The translations under genes and the position numbers were made by a program. From contig OZ029915.1 in assembly GCA_964023275.1 (NCBI GenBank), positions 38,713,238 through 38,777,237 of the forward strand: 64,000 nucleotides of DNA, in the 5' to 3' direction. This document shows, piece by piece, positions 38,641 to 50,584 of this stretch. Each line of letters opens with the position of its first letter. Position 1 is the first letter of the stretch. The DNA is from Norana najaformis (Eukaryota > Annelida > Clitellata > Crassiclitellata > Hormogastridae). Under the pieces are notes generated by a model, which worked only from the letters and a program-made list of their open reading frames with translations, did no database searches and was not told the origin of the DNA.

Positions 38641-41600
38641 CTCACGGTAGGTATCGATTGGGAAGGTTCATCTGTTCGGTACAAACAAAGATCGATTGAG
38701 TATATCACATAGCGACTTAATCCATGTTTTAAAATTTATTGTTGTGATCAGGTTTATTGAGGGGTTCGGAACTTCAAACTAGCATCCTGAGGTATAACCA
38801 TCATGTCAGCCACAAGTAAAGAACCGGGTAAACCAAGAATAAATCATAGAATAACCATATTATTAAATTTGATGATGAATAGAGGAATTTAAATTAGCTG
38901 CGTCCTTGTATAAGTAAGGTGAAATGGACACGATGTGTGCTACTCAGTAACATGGTTTGATTAAGCAATGTGTCCAAGGCTGCTTTTAGCATTTGTTTGT
39001 CACAGGCAAAATCTTACCATAGTTAAGGAACATCCCTTCATTGCACTGCATGCCTTTATTAGTTTGCCGTAACTGTGATGTATGGCAAGGTGTCTCTCAG
39101 ATTGGGCTCTGTGATAATGTATGTGTTGCCCTTCTGCAACCAGTCTGATTCGGGTGGCTTTTGCTTTATTTCTGCGTGATTGGCCTGAATAGGTGTTTGA
39201 GATGCTGAATGATGGAGGGATTGGCAGTGAAAGAGGAAAAAGAAAGGTGTGAGAAGGAAATGAGGGTGAATGAGAGGATAGTGAAGTGATATTCCAATCA
39301 GGAGGCAATCTAAGCAACAAAAACTGCAGAGAATTGTAGACTTAGTCTAAGGCTTGGTGACAATTCATTTGACTTTTGTCATGTTTCTGCACACTGTGTG
39401 CAATGACGTTGAACCAGTTTGGGAATTTGTTGCTTGGCATTTTTTATGAGATAGTCGGTTTGAGCTCACTACAGCTTAAAAAGGATTAGCTTCCCCAACT
39501 AAAATGCATGTCTGTTTTAACAGCTTTACAGACTAGAAATGCAGAACTAGCTAAATATTCAGAAATCCAGTTTGTAATGGAAAGCCCTCTAATATTCAGA
39601 AAAAGCCACTCAGGTGATTGATAACTTGCCCAAGCACACAACCCAACAATATTTTAGTTCTTAGAGTTGAACTCCTATTACCCTAGACAGACACCTACAT
39701 GATGACTGTGCTGCTTAGATCCGAATTAATTAATGCTATATTGCTTGGTTGATCATCATTGATACTGTTGCTTTATCTTGCCAGTCAGACTTTTACTGCT
39801 GTACTTGTACTTCTGTCTTGCTATGCTGAAGCATTTTCCAGTATTAGTGTTAAAACATCTAAAAGTACTGTTGTATCAAGCAGCCAAGTTGCAGTGGTCT
39901 CTCTTATGTCTTTGCTGGCATGTTAGAAAGGATAAGGCCCAATAAATTCCTGATTATATTGTTGTGCTAAAATGCAGACAGTTCCTGACTTCTGCTCTCA
40001 ATTTCTCTGAGTGCATAAACTGCTTCCCTCAGAAATGTTGAAGGTATAAGACACACAAAGGCTTTGAATGCTAGTATAATATATATTCAGTTGGCTGCTG
40101 GAGTAATAAAAATTACACCTCTTGGCCTCCTAATGAGCTCCAATGCGTGCGTAATGGCCTGTGTGTTGGCCAGTGCTGTGCCTCAGCCCTGGGATCTGGA
40201 GCAGTGTCCCCAGGCTAGAGTTTCATGAGGGAAGGACTGATTTAATCAATTGCTTCAAAGGAGCTACAATTACCTTGTGCCTGCCAATAAATTTGGTTAT
40301 CTAGATGGAGCGTTTTTGGGCTCTGCAGAGTTTGCAATTATGGTTGCATGTTTTATTCCAGGATAGTTGATTGTTAGGTTTGGATTGTTTGCTGATTGTG
40401 CAGCAAAGACAGCTGCTTTTAATAAAATAAATATGCAAATAAATAATATGCTTGATTGATATAACCTTCATGTTCATCAGAAAATTTGATTTGCTGTAGC
40501 AAAGTTTGTGAACGTGGGTGCAGTTGTAACCTGTACCTCACACTGTTGGTTATGCATGATGGTTTTCCAAAACCGGGGCATGTTGCTAAGCCGTACCACT
40601 TTTATGCTTTTCCCCACTGCCTTGGGTGAGGCCTTAACCATAAACATACCAGCCCTGCTTGAACAGCACTTTAGCAGGTTTTGGCAAAAATTTGAAATTA
40701 TTTGTGGATGAGACATGGGTCTTTCCTTGCATTTAACACCAGGTTAAGTTTATTGTATCATGAAAGATAAGGATGAGGGACAAGATTGGGCAGACGGACT
40801 TTCTTAGTAGATTGACACTGCTGGCAGTTGTCTGCTTTAGAAACAAGCCTTGATAGCTTATTGCATCTTCCTTAAATGAAATTTGAGTAAACAGTTTTAA
40901 ATGTAACTATATTATTGGCACTTCATGTGTATTATGGATCTTTAGTTTGTAGGTTTTGCTGTGCTCCCTCATTCAAATACCCAAGATACCACAACCACTG
41001 CCAGACAAACCATGTTAGGCTGACTTCAAAGCTGGAAGTGAATTTTTTATTCATAGTGTCGAACTTTTAAAATATTATTTTTGTACTGTTGTCTGGGCTT
41101 TTCTATCATAAACTGACTGTCTTTGTTATGTTCCTGCTTTCGTGAGCCTGTGGAAGCCTACTATAACCTTCCAATGAACTGACTGATGACTTAAAATGAG
41201 GCAGTGGAAATGCTAAGGCATGGTGCACGTGTCAGGTTTTCCGGGTAGTCATTATGGTTCCAGTTACTGGGCTGGGTAGTTGGCCATGGAGTGGATGTCT
41301 GATCTGGCAATCTGAGCCTTTTAATTGAGCTTAGTCTGGCAGGTGTAAAGTTGAACTTGATCTATAGCTACAACTTATCTTGAAAATAAACATTTGTGAT
41401 GGATTTAAGAATGACCCAGTAGATAAAGCTTACCCTCCAGCCTTGCTAGCTGGCATTGTCCGTATCAGCCTCATAAACTTCACCTGCCTTCTGCTATGCT
41501 TCAGGTTGTTATCTGACCTCATTTAATCGAAGGCAGTCTTGGAGGCCTGTGCTGTAAGCTTTATCCGTTTCATGCTCCTGGAATATTGTTGATAGATTGT

Positions 41601-42385
41601 TGGGGCAGATTGTTGGATAGAATCCATTCTTGGAATGGTGCCTTCCAGGGCTTTGTTTTTGCCACACAGCCTTGTATACGCTCAGTTAATGTGCTAGCCA
41701 GGTGCTTTTCGTGAAACCTTTTGACCTGAGAAACCTGGAATGCCAGTTACAGGGGTTACATGCCCTATAGGGTATTCCATTCACCCTCTTTGTTTCATCA
41801 ACAGTGTCTTATTTGCAGCACTTTATAGTCAAGCACTGTCCCAAGGTTTAAAGATCTTGACCCCAGTTTTACAAGTGATGCCATGAAATATTTTGAACTT
41901 TTTAAACCTGACAGCGAGTTAATTTGCATGAAAGACATAGCCAATCTGGGAGTTGCACAAGAAAAGGCAAGCAAAATATAAAATTGTAAAAGTAGTTTTT
42001 AAAAAATAGTATAAAAGTATCGTATAAAAATATATAAAAGTAGTTTTGTGAATCAATGCAGCTTTAGTTATATTTAATCACACATGTCTGTCTTATATTT
42101 TGCTGTATTATAATCTTGTAAATGTGGATGAAACTGATCTATACAGTGCAATGCATGTACGCCTGTCTAATGCTAATAAAGGCTACTTACTTACTTACAC
42201 ATCAAAGGACTATTTAGTATCACAATTGGTGAATTTCATCCTGAGTGGCCTGTTCAGGCAGTCAGCATCAATATTTATTTGTTTATTTATTCATATGGGC
42301 ATATTATCTTCATGGCCTGTACTCCCAAGGCTGTCATGGGCTCACTTAACATGACCATACAGCAGAACATTGATAGCACAGAGCA

Positions 42386-42502
42386 CTTGTGAGTGAAGGA
42401 CTTCCTCAAGGTTTCTACACAGTAACCATTTTGAGGGAGGCTTGAACCTGTATGCCTGGATTACAAGCCGAGCGCTCTGACCAATCAGCTACCGTGTCCC
42501 CC
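42386..42502 (-). mobile_element. tRNA-derived SINE (family A)
   Basis: On the minus strand: GGGGGACACGGTAGCTGATT, GGTCAGAGCGCTCGGC, a decayed B box (AGGTTCAAGCCTCCC), then GGTTACTGTGTAGAAACCTT and GAGGAAGTCCTTCACTC. It shares the same head and body as the 29.13-kb copy. Confidence 0.8.
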
Positions 42503-43670
42503 ACAACATACCTGTGTTGTCTGCAGAGAAAAGGTCAACAGATATTTGAGTGCAAATCCTTGTACACGTGCCAAAGATGTTCCATTCAAGAAGTCAAATT
42601 TTGTTATACAACCTGTAATGCTTACCCATGCATACAGGAAGGCAGCAACTGTTGGATGGACTGCCATTCCAAAGTACAGTTTTAGCATTTGTAATTTAAA
42701 GGAAAAAGTTTCCCTGCATGTAAATTAAGTTTTATGTCTTCTGTACTTTGATGTTGGTGGTTATTTCATGAACTTGTAAAGAGCAGTTTTCCCTGGAGAG
42801 CCCAGGGGTATGGATTTATTGTTTTGGGGAGACGGGAGGGGGAGCAAAAGGGTTTAGCTTGCAACTTCCTTAGTTAGAGATCGTTAGCAAGCAGATAACA
42901 GGCTCCCACTGGAGAAGGAATTAATTGAAATTAACAACTGCTTTGTGTGATGAATTCTTTGATGGATTCTTCTGATCTAACCTTAAGTGTACCTGACAAT
43001 CATTCTTTCCTTTCAGCTGTTTTTGATGTCTCTTTCTGTGGATGGGTTCCTGATGTGTGATATACTTACCACATTCTTGCCTAATGTTTTATTCTTTCTG
43101 TTACTTTAATTTTCCTTGCCACTTATTTTGTATTGAAGTTTAACATCTATTACGTACATGTATTCACTCTGCTGTTTATGTATTATCTCAGCTTCAGTTA
43201 AATTGTGGGTATGTTGAACTTTTGGTTTTAGTCTGTATTAACTATTTATGTGCTTGCTTTGTAAATTTTCTTTTCCATGTATGATCTAGAATGATGTGAA
43301 TTAAGGAAAAGCTTTATATTTCATTTTCTCTTTTGTGCTTAACATTCCAAGATGTTCTCCGCTTTTCACAAACTCACATGTACTGTGAACTTACATTGCA
43401 GAACACCTGCAATTCTTTGGGTAGATGAGATTTCTTTGTATAGGCAGACTCATTATAACTTTTGTGGTGTCAGGTGGTAGCCTAGACTGTGTCACCTGGC
43501 TGAAAAGGCCTCAGTTGTGAGACTTTATTGAATGACATTACCATCTTTAATTGATGGAGAGGCCCAGTGGAAGACTGAGAGGCTTTTATTACCTCCCTCA
43601 ACAGGATCAGGATGACATCTTTGGCTGACTGCGCACTGGGTCACTGGCACATAAGAGGTCAGCTGATAGC

Positions 43671-43682
43671 TGTGTGTGTGTT

Positions 43683-43715
<33 letters not shown>

Positions 43716-43716
43716 G
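43671..43716. repeat. TG microsatellite
   Basis: TG dinucleotides with TTTG interruptions; similar in make-up to the run at 3.23 kb. Confidence 0.9.
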
Positions 43717-43834
43717 CACAGACTTTGTCCTGTTGGTATAGGCCAGAGGAAAGAAAGATGTCAGAATACCAGATTGTTGGCGGTTGACTTCACATGGATC
43801 ATTTGCCCTCTAATTGCATGCTGGCATGCCTGTA

Positions 43835-43879
43835 ATGTGCACCAACATTTGCCTGACATTATGTGCACCAACATTTGCC
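43835..43879. repeat. 26-bp tandem duplication
   Basis: ATGTGCACCAACATTTGCC occurs at 43835-43853 and again at 43861-43879, identical over 19 bases with a short spacer. Confidence 0.85.
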
Positions 43880-44063
43880 AAACAGTTGAATGGCTAACGT
43901 ACACAGAGGTAGTCCACTCTGATTGCAGTAATAACAGTTTGAAATAATTAACATAGTTTCTCCTGGCTGTTCCAGCTAAACCCTGGAGTTACAAATATTT
44001 TGCTTTGAAAATTGGAACATACTGAAGCAGTTAGAAGCAATATTTGTGACTCACTGGGCGAAA

Positions 44064-44354
44064 AAGTGCTCCACCGCTTGCAATTTCTGCTTCGGCCTTA
44101 CACTGAAAACTCAAAACATTCCTCTTTCACAGATCGTACCCTGACACCCCTTCTTCCTCTTATCTCTCTCTCTCCTCTCCAACCCCAAACACCACCACCC
44201 CCATAGCTGCCGTGCTGTCTCTGACTTTTGGATCTTGACCTGGAACTGAACCCTTTTGCCTATCGATTTTGTTTTGACTGAGCGCCTGTGAATAAGCAGA
44301 TCCCCACGGCATGGCTTTCATCGGGCGTTGTAGAAATCTCGGGATTACGATTAT
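44064..44354 (-). repeat. Near full-length repeat family B
   Basis: Reverse complement of the 36.48-kb copy from TCCACCGCTTGCAATTTCTG through CACCCCTTCTTCCTCTTATC, TTGGATCTTGACCTGGAACT, TTTTGTTTTGACTGAGCGCC and TGTAGAAATCTCGGGATTAC. Its two clear ends (TTGCAAGCGGTGGAG on one side, ATCGTAATCC on the other) help define the repeat unit at about 290 bases. Confidence 0.85.
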
Positions 44355-45021
44355 GAAACTGGGGTGTGTATGTACAGTGAAAACAAATTTTAATGTATAT
44401 GGGGTCATTTTTTACAAATTATGTTTTTGCTGGTTTGGGTGGTACTTAATCAAAATAATGCTGGTACATTAAAATTTTATTTTTATTGAGTAAGTTAAGC
44501 TTATTTATATTGCAAAAATGGTAACTAAGATAAGGTATCATAAGTGGAGCACAGCTTAATTTCTTTGTTTGCATATTACTATGGTCTTTTTGAAGTATGT
44601 TAATTTATAAACACAGATCAAGTTTTTTTGAGTTTATGTATTCAATAGTTTATGCTGATTTTCCTCATTTTAGAGTAAAACAGATTTGTTATAAAGTCTT
44701 GCTTTTTTACTTATGAATACAGTGTACTTTTAGTGATTAAAGTTAAAAATTGCTGTGTAAGTTACAGGTAAATTGATGATATTTGACCTTTGGTTTGTGT
44801 TATGTATGGCAGTCTATGGTGATTTGTGTCTACTGTATGTTTGACAGGCATGAACAAAATTAAGATTTTTGTAGGACTAGCTCAAGCGAACCCAGTTGTG
44901 GTACCTTTTCTAGTGAAATAGTGTATCTCGCGTTTCTGCATTGGTAGTGATTCTTTGTAAATGTTAACATAAGTAGAATTCCGGCAAAGATACACATTAT
45001 GGAAAGTGGATGTAGTATAGC

Positions 45022-47000
45022 ATGCCGTATTATTTTTCCAGTTATCCTTGTGCATTTAGTATGTTATTTATGATGCCTGCTCAGGCTGCTCCGTACCAAT
45101 CCAGCATTCAAAACTGCAAAAAAAGACGCCTGATAAATGTGATTATAGGAGTTTTGTTTTATAGTTGTGAGAGTCGAAAATCATGTTTAGACTGCAGAAC
45201 ATCGTTTAAACCTCAACTCTTTTGAACTGGACACCTCTGATGATCTTCAAGATGTCAATCAGGAATTTTTCTTTGAAAATGGTAGGAAGATGATAGTAGT
45301 GATGATGATTTTGCAGATGAGAATACAGCAGAAGCTATTCTGCCATCCCCAGGAGATGTTTCAAATCTCCATCACCAACTTGGACTTTGATCGACCTGTT
45401 TTGACCTTTGGTTGCAGTGACATAGCCAGTGAGCTACACACTGGTGTCCCACAGACTATAGTGATGCCAGTCTTCCACCTGCCTTCAATTGTCTTCAGTT
45501 GCGTTTGTCTCACCGGCTTCAGTCCTATTTGTTCCATAGAATTTACCAGCACATGCTGGAAGACAACCAAGACGTACCCTCCACAGCCAGAATTAGTGAG
45601 TACTAAATCTGATTCAGAGCGAGATGCCAGCACATACAAGCAGCCTAGCTATAGTAAAACCTGCTGCAAGTTTCTGTTACACGTGTTCTTTAGTAAGAAC
45701 AAGCCATGAGAGTGAATGTTGACAGTGCTTCACATACCACCACCGGAGTGACCAGACTATAGCCACTCCTGAAAGAAAACCACCTAAGTATTCTAGCTGT
45801 TGTGAAGTCGGACCCTTGCCTTCACATTGTCCAAAGTGGATAAACAAAGTTAAGTACTACAAGTGGCAAATTTCAGTAACTCAAGACTTATTTTGGCGGT
45901 TGAGTGGTTTTGAGTTTACTTACAATTAGTTTATTTCATTGCAAGATTAGATTGAAGAACTATTATTGGCTTTTTGACCTCTAGTAAATGACTATTCAAT
46001 GCAAAAATATGCTGTTTTGTCCTTGATTTTTGATGATGATGTGGCATTTTGGTAGATCACCATGTAAAAGTTGGAACTTATTACAGATGAAACTTTACAG
46101 ACTTTATAAGGCCTTGTCATATAACTTGTCCGAAGTTTTAGCCATACCTATGCATAACTGAGCTGTGGTTGTTTAAATATCTGCAGTTTTCTATATGGAT
46201 TTTCTCAGAAATGCAGTTTTTAAATAGTCATCTTTGGAATTTAAGTTTGGTAGGATTTAGGAGACATATTGAGATAAAATTTGGTAAATATGTTCCAGTA
46301 ACATCCACCCATTTGGTACCTTTTCTCCCAGTGGACCAGGGCAATCGAAGCAGTGGAGCAAAGCAAACTTATTAGTTGATTCTGAAAGAATTTCTCTGAG
46401 ATGTTCAATTTGTCATTTCAGTTATGCCTCAGATTCACACTGCTGTGCACTCTTGTGTGTTGTAATAAATTTTGTGATCTAGATATAATTTAATAAGTTA
46501 AATAATTTAATAAGTTAAATGCCTATGTATGGGCCACAATGCTGTTTTCGGAACAGAGAATTGTCCGAGACGTTCAAGAAAAACTGCAGTTTAACCTGTT
46601 AGTCCAAGAGAAGGTGGGCGGTTTTGATTTTTAGCAACATGAGATAACAATTGATCATTGTATAGCTTGCTGTGCTTCTAAATTGTACTTCTAAATTTGT
46701 GAAGTCTGCATCGTCAAGGCAGAATTTACCTTCCATAAAGCTGTTCTGTTATAGTCTCATTAATTTCTATGGATTTGTATAGCACCGATTTATGAAAATG
46801 AAGAGGAATTGGTCCCGATTGTTAAAAGTGGTGCTTCATTTTTTTCTGCAGATTTGGACATTTTGATTAAAGCATTAGACTTTTTACCATCTTACAACTG
46901 GATGCATCTTTGTCATGTTGCATTTTCCATTAGAGACTTCTTGGATTTGAGAACTGATGAGTGCAGCGTTTATAAGGCTATTATGGGGGAATTAGTGTAG
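45022..47000. other. Scattered short ORFs, not assigned
   Basis: Open frames at 45022-45225, 45290-45709 (139 codons) and 46809-47000 on the plus strand have no recognisable domain and do not join through convincing splice sites. The 45.24-45.36 kb segment also reads an acidic stretch in another frame (DDSSDDDFADENTAEAIL). It may be a decayed retrocopy or transposon; chance is equally possible. Confidence 0.2.
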
Positions 47001-50000
47001 GGATCTAGGATGCATTTGATAGCCCTGCTCATACTCAACAGTCAATAAGCAAATGAGCATTCTTTAAGGTTTAACTGAATGTTTAGTTGGAAACGAAGAC
47101 TTTTGACATAAGTTTTTAACAAAGCTTTTGATGTACATTCTCCTCATGTCACTGTATCACTAAATTTTAACAGTTTAAGTAAATTTTGAAGGTAGCTTTT
47201 GGATCCAGTTTCAATTTTCAGAAAGCGTTTGGCTGGTTTACATTAGACTAAAAGCATGTGACAACTGCTGTGAAATTTACAAAGAGCTTATATGTCTAAA
47301 TGACTGGTAATTCCTGGACCATTATCTCTCACCTTATTCTGAACTCTGATAATTATGTAATATGTTTATGAAGCACAATTTGTTGACTTGTGTTTAATCT
47401 GTGTTCAGTATAGGCACAAGTGAATGATGATAGGACTGTATCATCAGAGTTTAAAAGTAAATTGTAATGTTTAATTAATGCTGTACAGTTAATCAGGCAA
47501 TGTTGATTATGACAGTTACTTTTATTACCGTAAAAATACAGTTAGGTATAATTTATTATATTTGGATGTGACACCACTTAATGGTACTTTTGCTAGCAGC
47601 TTAATAATTACCTCTTGACCTTATATAACACATTAAATATCATTTTATATTACTAGAGTGTTGTTTGTACCAGACTATTACTTGATTTGAATGTGTTTCA
47701 ACAGTTCTGAAAATTTCATTCAGGAGGTCAGTCGTGTGTAAACTTCTGTGGCAGAGTATCCTGGAATAGTGTTTGGTGTTCAACCACAAGTCACCTAATT
47801 GCTTTGTGCAGCCTGGAGCTGTAGGACAGTAATACTACAACCATTTAACCCCAACCTTATGTGTGAGTCAGCATAATTTGACCGTTTGTGTGGCCAGTTT
47901 CCTGGTATGCACTTACAGTGCATTTATGAGAACTGCAGGGTGCCATAGCTTGACTTGCATAGCTTGACTTGTGTTGCACAGGTCAGGATTTCTCAGAGGC
48001 TGAAGCTTATCTAATAAAAGGATTTTCATATTCCAGGGATAAGGATGTCTTGAGCCTTGCTTGGCTTCCTATCACTTGTCACTTGAGTTCGTCCAAACTG
48101 TTGGTGGCCTTTTAATCGTACACTTATTCTGAAAACATTGGAGTGACAGCTGGAAGGAATTCTTTGGACATTAAGTCATCTGGAGGAAGATCAATGGAAG
48201 TTAAACAGCCTGTCTAGAGGGTTTGTGTCTGTGACATTTGGAAGGAGAGCTCTTCAGTTGATGTCAGTCTGAGGAACATCCATGACAACTGGTCAAGAAA
48301 GGATTATTTCAAATCAGCCTTCTGAGCTTTTAGGGTTGTGAATGGTAAGAAGGATTTCGTTATGTTGCCATCTTTCCACAGAAGCTGTATTTTGATTGAA
48401 ACATTTTTGGAAACAAATTTTTCAGTCATGATATCATTTATTTGGTCAGTCAGTACCAGTGTTGTTTGCATTAACCAGTTTGTGAAATGGAAGGTATAGA
48501 GATTATAAATTTCTCTGATAGACTGCTTCTCTTGTTATGTTAAACTGAACCCAGTAAACTCAAACTCCTTTGAGACCTTCAAGGTAGAATGAATCTAAAA
48601 ATGGAGATTAATAGACTCGAGTTATTTGTGTGGTGTTAGAGGACAGAAGACCTTTATTCAGCTTTTTAAATTTGATATCTACTGACTTTGAAAATGAATC
48701 CATCCAGGTGAGTATAGTGCATAATATATGATCTTGAATTCAGTTTGAGTTCGGTTGTATTGTTTGAATGGAATGCCAAAAATCAGTTTGGGTTTCAAAG
48801 TACATTGAAAACATCGGAGTGGTTCACAAATGGTTAATGACTAAATGACAGAACTTTAAATGACAGCACATTAGCTGTTAGTAACGACTGCAAACTACAT
48901 TAAGTAATCAACATCTGTACTGTAGAAGCGGGACCTAGTGAATGGAGGGGGGTTACAAAACCATCTGATGTGGCATTGATAAAAAATTGCCATGTAAGTG
49001 TACTCCCTACATATAAATTATCACTGAAATGAATTTCATGTCAGTATGGTGAAAATGTACTAACTAAATCGAACAAGGCCAATAACCATGGTTTCAAAGA
49101 AAACACTGTATATAACTGAACTTGAGTGAAAGGTCAATTCGTTACTGCTGAATGAAAGAACTTTGTGATTAGGATGATCATCTTGGGTAGCTTGAGATTC
49201 TGTTTTCTTCAGTGGATCCATATAAATTGTATACCACTGCAGCAGACCTTATTAGTTTTGGTTTAGACAGTGAGAATGATGATGAAGAAACATTCTCAGC
49301 CCTTTGTAGGATGCACCTTTTTGGAACTGCTAGATAGTCATGCTGCAGCACCTTTGTGAGGTTCTTAGAATGCGCTATATAAGTTTTGGATACTTACATA
49401 CATACATAAGTGGTTATATGTTTCAGAAATATATTTAATGCTTATGAAGGAAGAGCCGTAATATCGTACTATGTATTACCATCTAAATGATTTGATACTT
49501 GCGTACATACATTTATATGCAGGCATTTATAGTATAAGTCAATTGTATAAATAAGCTGGTGAATCAGAGCAGATGATATATCAGGTTTTGTTGTTTTGGT
49601 AGGTGCTTATGATGCATGAAGTGTGTTTGTTGTTAGGGTTGTCTATGTTCTGAATGATGTATGACTTCAGTTGACAATAGTAGTTATGACTAAATTGCTG
49701 ATCAGTCAGAGTGTTTAATTTCAAATAGCTTTGATGGAAGAAAAGTAACAGGCTTAATTATAGTTATTATGGTTTCCTGTTGTTTAGAATTATACTGGTC
49801 GGAAAACATCCTGTACAGGGTGTGTGCAAAAATCCAAGTTTTCTGCTTTCTTTTGGTCCTCGGTCTTGCATTCTCTGGTTGCTTGCACGTTTCTCATGCC
49901 GAACCCTTTTCTCACTGTCTTTCACCCTTCCTGCTGTTGAACACTTAGTGAGCACTACCGCCATGTAGCAGCAATTCTACCAGCAACTGGCAAATGATTG

Positions 50001-50584
50001 CAGGGTTAGGTTCTTATTGCCTCGTGTAGTTATTTCTGTCCCTTAACTTTTTGATGATGGAATGTAGTAGTTGGTCTCTTAAATGGAGTTGATAAGGAAT
50101 TGCAGACTAACGACTATTCCAGAGAAAGATTTCTTGAACTTATGATGTGTCTGGCCTGAAATAATCTATGGTTGTAAAGTTATATTACCTCATAAAACTG
50201 CCAAAGGCTTGTGAGATTAGCATCTGATTGACTCATTCGTGGACCTTTTATGAATAAACAGCTTAGCAGGAAATAACCCCATGGCACAATATATGTCGTT
50301 GTTTAGGCTCATTCTGCCTGTGGTTGTACTCCTTTCCAAATCTGGATTAGCTAGACCTCTAAATACTGTGGCTACGTAACGACAACATTTGTTAGTGTGA
50401 TAACCTAAAAACAGTATGAGCTAAAAGCTAACGGTTAAACCATTCTTAAAATTTGCTACTTTTGAAGTTATTTTATTTAGCAGTTTTAATAATAAGTTGG
50501 TTATAGACTAGACAAATCTTTTTGTAGGAGATAATTAATCTTGGGCATGATGTTAATTTTGCCAGGTGTCTTTGAAGCTGCAGC

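Larger units (their letters stand above)
38160..50584 (+). other. Probable 5' noncoding region and first intron of the CARD-kinase gene
   Basis: No coding exon is recognised here. At about 38.16 kb there is a CpG-rich patch (GCGCTAGCGGTGGCGGCGGC) and the TAGGCCTA-rich texture stops; the same texture then runs unbroken to the kinase gene. The coding ATG at 50585 is preceded by an in-frame stop (50573-50575) and by acceptor-like sequences (TTTTGCCAG, AAGCTGCAG), which fits an upstream noncoding exon. A possible donor is GAACGAG|GTAGGT near 38.4 kb. The transcription unit is inference. Repeats inside are listed separately. Confidence 0.35.
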